Shown: positions 61,001-64,000 of the stretch, piece after piece | How the letters are laid out: each line of letters opens with the position of its first letter | How positions within the stretch are numbered: the first letter of the stretch is position 1 | Source: Promethearchaeota archaeon | GTDB taxonomy: Archaea; Asgardarchaeota; Lokiarchaeia; Sigynarchaeales; SOKP01 | Reading direction: 5' to 3' | Assembly: GCA_019057775.1 (NCBI GenBank) | Contig: JAHLWT010000224.1 | Coordinates: 1 to 64,000, forward strand | Length of the DNA stretch: 64,000 bases | Made by a program: the position numbers and the translations under genes | The notes under the pieces: model-generated | Databases searched by the model: none | Told to the model about the DNA's origin: nothing | The model's input: only the letters and a program-made list of their open reading frames with translations

Positions 61001-62350
61001 ATGGAAAGATCAAAATTAGGTTTTATTGTAGGAATAGTTGCATTAGGGGGTTTGGTTGGGATCTTCACGCCAATGTACTTTATTTCGAACTCAGATTATG
61101 ATTCTTTGTCAGGAGATTATCTCGAATTATCAGCAGATTTCGAGAGCTTATGGGGGGATCATCAGAAATTGGTTGAAAATTATAGTATGTTATTATCCAA
61201 CTATCTATTATTATCTGAGAATTATGATGTTCTATTGGAGGATTATCAGAATTTAAATACTACTTATAATGCCCTATTAGAGGATTATCAGAATTTAAAT
61301 ACTACTTATAATGCCCTATTGGAGGATTATCAGAATTTAAATACTACTTATAATGCCCTATTGGAGGATTATCAGAATTTAAATACTACTTATAATGCCC
61401 TATTAGACGATCATCAGAATTTAAATATCATGTATAATGCCCTATTAGACGATCACCAACTCCTCCAATTCAAATATGATACATTAAATGAATATATTAG
61501 TCAACAGATACTTCCAGTTCAATATAGCCTATTTGCTGAAGCTGTTAGAAGGTATTATCTAGACTCATATCTTGAAGGTTTATGGGAATTAGATGAACAA
61601 GAATATTGGAAAGCTTTCGTGGAATATTGTCGAGATGTGATACTACATGATAGTGGACAATATAATGCTTTTGAAGATGTGTCTAATGCCTTTTCTGATG
61701 CTTTAGTATTTGGAAATGATACAATGTATTTATCTCGTTGGATAATGTTATATACTATAGATTATTGTAATACAATTAATTTTTGGGAATTAGATGAATT
61801 AACTGGGTTGGATAATCTCTTAATTATATATAATGTTGTTCAAGATTGCATAAATAATATTAATTATGAATATGATTCAGATATAACTTTGGGGCAAACA
61901 TATTTTGAGTGGGATTACATTAAATTCCCCGTAGAAACCGCTTTTAGAACTATGGGAGACTGTGAAGACCAAGCAATTTTATGTGCTGCTTATTTAGAAT
62001 CATGTGGACTTGAAACTGCAATTGCTATAAGTCATGACCCAAATCATCCTACTTATGATGCTTTTTATCATGGAAGTTTATTAGTTCATATAGAAGATAC
62101 AGTTGATTTTGATATAGCTTATCCTGATGGTGTTTTATGGAATCTTGGAGATATTGATCCTTATGTTGGATATACATGGTGTTTTCTTGATCCTACTTGG
62201 GATGTTTCATTTGGTGATATTCCATTATGGCTTCAAGATTACATTGATTTGGGGCTTGGAATTGCAGATGATATTATGTCAGTTGCTATTTGTGATATAG
62301 ATGGTGCTATAGGAGAAAATATAGGTTTAGAATGTTTTTTACCAACTTAA
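61001..62350 (+). CDS. Membrane-anchored coiled-coil transglutaminase-like protein
   Basis: 449 residues. One N-terminal membrane helix (LGFIVGIVALGGLVGIF, about 6-22), then a coiled coil at about 30-165 containing tandem 14-residue units (LLEDYQNLNTTYNA), then a C-terminal transglutaminase-like domain: Cys321 in MGDCEDQAILCAAYL, a His at 357 or 363 in FYHGSLLVHIED, and Asp397 in CFLDPTWD form the Cys-His-Asp triad. The catalytic domain would sit outside the membrane on a stalk. Family members are proteases or peptide-crosslinking enzymes. The promoter carries the shared palindrome, so it may be controlled by the AbrB-like pair. Confidence 0.83.
   Translation: MERSKLGFIVGIVALGGLVGIFTPMYFISNSDYDSLSGDYLELSADFESLWGDHQKLVENYSMLLSNYLLLSENYDVLLEDYQNLNTTYNALLEDYQNLNTTYNALLEDYQNLNTTYNALLEDYQNLNTTYNALLDDHQNLNIMYNALLDDHQLLQFKYDTLNEYISQQILPVQYSLFAEAVRRYYLDSYLEGLWELDEQEYWKAFVEYCRDVILHDSGQYNAFEDVSNAFSDALVFGNDTMYLSRWIMLYTIDYCNTINFWELDELTGLDNLLIIYNVVQDCINNINYEYDSDITLGQTYFEWDYIKFPVETAFRTMGDCEDQAILCAAYLESCGLETAIAISHDPNHPTYDAFYHGSLLVHIEDTVDFDIAYPDGVLWNLGDIDPYVGYTWCFLDPTWDVSFGDIPLWLQDYIDLGLGIADDIMSVAICDIDGAIGENIGLECFLPT
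61238..61447 (+). repeat. 42-bp tandem repeats inside coiled-coil coding region
   Basis: Units of 42 bp (GAGGATTATCAGAATTTAAA...) begin at 61238, 61280, 61322 and 61364 and are almost identical (one A/G difference); a fifth at 61406 has several changes and a degenerate part follows. Each encodes 14 residues, two heptads. The near-identity implies recent slippage or recombination. Confidence 0.93.
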
Positions 62351-62403
62351 ATAATTTTTTTTTTTCAAGTAGAAGTAAAAAAGACATTTAAATTTAAACA
62401 TTA

Positions 62404-64000
62404 ATGTTTTTAACTAAATCCATGGTCATTAAAGAATACAAGATTAATGATTTACTTTCGGTAAGGTTAATAGGAGACTCAACAGTTATATATATAGCAG
62501 ACAAGCCTTTCGAGATTTGTAAATCCATTGCACTCACCATTCCCCTTAGTGAGGTTGAAAAGTTTGATGAAATCGACTCAATCGACGACATAACCGAGAA
62601 TTTAGTGCTTTATGACAGATCAAGCAATTATCAGCAATATAATATCTCTCCTGAAACAGAATTTTTTGCTCACTCTAGTAATTTGAAGACATGGTATGAG
62701 AACGGATACGACACGCGAATACTTCACAGTAATTTAGCTTTTCCTTTATTGAATAGATTAGCGGAGGAAGGAGACGTTCAAGCTAAGAGAGTATTCAAAC
62801 AAGAAATAGCAATACGTCTTGACTCGGGTGCTGTCAATGTCATTCAGTTCTTAATCAATGAAGGGTATGTAAATCACCTAAAGAGTGAAGAAATAAATCT
62901 TTTGAATTGGGATGCCTTGCAAAAAAGTCTTACTCTATCAGTTAAATCCATCTTTGAGATCTTAGATGACCCATTTGATGAGTTTATGTTCGATTATAAA
63001 GTTGATACCATAATAGCTTTTATCACACTTTTAATTAATAATAATAAGCTTCAGCGTTATTTAAGAAAAGAGTATAAATACTTGGATCTTGAAACCAAGT
63101 GTGAATTCATTGCCACCTCATGCTTTTTAAAAGATAGCTCAGAAATTTTAAGCCATCTACTCACACCCGTCGAAGAAGATAGTATGTTTTTTGACAAATT
63201 TCTTGAAAAAATAGTCTATATTTTAGAGAACCTTAATCAGTTTCTCGAATTTCGATTTAATATGGGTTTGATAGAGTCGCCTGTAGTAATACAATTCATT
63301 CTCCACCTCATATCAGCAAAAATCAATCATGAATATGCATATGAAGTAAAGAATGAAATTGCAGATATTCTAAAAAATGCTAATAAGGAGATTCTTGAAA
63401 TAGAGGTTAGGAAATTTATCGCTTCATTTAATGTAAGTAGATTTAAGGGGAACATTGAAAATGAGTGTATTATGTCGGCTAGAAAATATGGTTTTGGTAA
63501 TATTGAAAATTATAGCAGAGAGACTAAATACCTAGAATACAATGACCTATTTTCTCTAATTCTTAAACACTTACCAGATCAAGAATTATTGGCCATCCTA
63601 TTAGATGAGGATTTAAAGATAGTGGAGAATTTATTATCCTTTGAGTTTAATAGCGATAAAAGTTTTGGATTTATTGAAACAATAATTCCCATCCCCTTGA
63701 TCGATTTTGTATTAAAATGGATACCTCCCCAAGAAGCGAAGGTATTAGCCTTACTGAGCCCTAATTTTCACCTGCTTAATGGAAAAGTACTATGCGATTC
63801 TCCATATATAGCAGTTGATGAAACAGGACACGTTACGGACCTCTGTCTTGTGAATTGTTCTTTAGGAAATTTTCCCAATGAAATCTTAAAACTAACACGT
63901 TTAATGAAGTTAGTCTTAACAAATAACGCTATTGAATTTGTACCCGAAGAAATAAATGGGTTATACGACTTGAAGCAGCTTTATCTGGGCTATAATAAAA
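62404..64000 (+). CDS. Leucine-rich-repeat protein, Lokiarchaeal type (partial)
   Basis: The frame opens at ATG 62404 (a second ATG at 62422) and runs off the window's right end, at least 532 residues. It starts with MVIKEYKINDLLSVRLIGDS then TVIYIADKPFEIC; a helical segment follows including KTWYENGYDTRILHSNLAFP and LLNRLAEEGDVQAKRVFKQE, and the sequence enters LRRs near the end (CLVNCSLGNFPNEILKLT, LVLTNNAIEFVPEEINGLYD, LYLGYNK). This N-terminal arrangement before LRRs is characteristic, from memory, of a large Lokiarchaeal family. Cytosolic, function unknown; probably a protein-binding scaffold. Confidence 0.8.
   Translation, partial: MFLTKSMVIKEYKINDLLSVRLIGDSTVIYIADKPFEICKSIALTIPLSEVEKFDEIDSIDDITENLVLYDRSSNYQQYNISPETEFFAHSSNLKTWYENGYDTRILHSNLAFPLLNRLAEEGDVQAKRVFKQEIAIRLDSGAVNVIQFLINEGYVNHLKSEEINLLNWDALQKSLTLSVKSIFEILDDPFDEFMFDYKVDTIIAFITLLINNNKLQRYLRKEYKYLDLETKCEFIATSCFLKDSSEILSHLLTPVEEDSMFFDKFLEKIVYILENLNQFLEFRFNMGLIESPVVIQFILHLISAKINHEYAYEVKNEIADILKNANKEILEIEVRKFIASFNVSRFKGNIENECIMSARKYGFGNIENYSRETKYLEYNDLFSLILKHLPDQELLAILLDEDLKIVENLLSFEFNSDKSFGFIETIIPIPLIDFVLKWIPPQEAKVLALLSPNFHLLNGKVLCDSPYIAVDETGHVTDLCLVNCSLGNFPNEILKLTRLMKLVLTNNAIEFVPEEINGLYDLKQLYLGYNK

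Noticed and set aside
61238..61447. CRISPR-like regular repeats
   Set aside because: The 42-bp units are in frame and encode heptads inside a larger gene, with no spacers.
1..64000. tRNA and rRNA genes
   Set aside because: No T-arm-like GGTTCGAATCC context with paired arms and no GC-rich rRNA segment was seen; GGATTCGAAC at 23.49 kb is inside a coding region.

Overview
The window is AT-rich archaeal DNA, most likely from an Asgard archaeon of the Lokiarchaeia type (inference). Archaeal markers are a DUF2070 membrane protein, an NreA-type repair protein with a terminal PCNA-binding motif, a PAC2-family protein, archaeal-size MoaA/MoaE, a TupABC tungstate importer and a tungsten aldehyde:ferredoxin oxidoreductase family enzyme. 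Asgard-like traits are two Ras/Arf-like small GTPases, one overlapping a longin/roadblock-like plus winged-helix gene, and a Lokiarchaeal-style leucine-rich-repeat protein running off the right edge. No rRNA, tRNA, IS element or CRISPR array was found.

Layout. 1-14.2 kb is an accessory, decaying region: gene remnants, a two-gene minus-strand unit (nucleoside-deoxyribosyltransferase-like/MazG fusion, then a toroid-AAA+ ATPase), a divergent P-loop/deoxyribosyltransferase-like protein with a small partner, a 59-bp tandem repeat, a surface protein split by a frameshift, several small zinc-finger genes and a nucleotidyltransferase-fold protein. 14.3-22.4 kb is a more conserved block: PAC2, zinc-ribbon membrane protein, DUF2070, 7-TM protein, GTPase plus longin-wHTH, and an RNA m5C methyltransferase. 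22.5-32.4 kb, all minus strand, holds two tandem homocitrate/isopropylmalate-synthase-like enzymes, a QueT-like transporter, the AOR enzyme, a DUF362 ferredoxin protein, an FMN enzyme, an amidohydrolase and NreA. 32.5-42.8 kb is mixed: cupin, flavodiiron protein, ABC-2 exporter, LRR protein, gamma-carbonic-anhydrase-like protein, a second GTPase, an F420-type oxidoreductase and a MoxR/VWA pair. 43.7-49.2 kb holds FTR1 iron permease and a redox-stress cassette (OsmC, Fur/PerR, catalase) surrounding moeA. 49.4-56.3 kb is a long tungstate-uptake and molybdopterin operon (tupABC, moaC, moaA, moaD, moaE, moeA, moaB). 56.5-64 kb carries a 986-bp module present twice (AbrB-like small gene convergent with a PAS gene, with a shared operator-like palindrome), secreted and surface proteins, a NYN nuclease-like protein, a transglutaminase-like protein with a freshly expanded coiled coil, and the LRR gene.

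Working together: tungstate import plus pterin synthesis supplies the AOR enzyme; flavodiiron protein, catalase, OsmC and Fur/PerR fit an anaerobe that must survive oxygen. Recurrent themes are many small gene remnants (often copies of ends of neighbouring genes) and at least three well-supported reading frames without ATG/GTG/TTG that would start at ATA.
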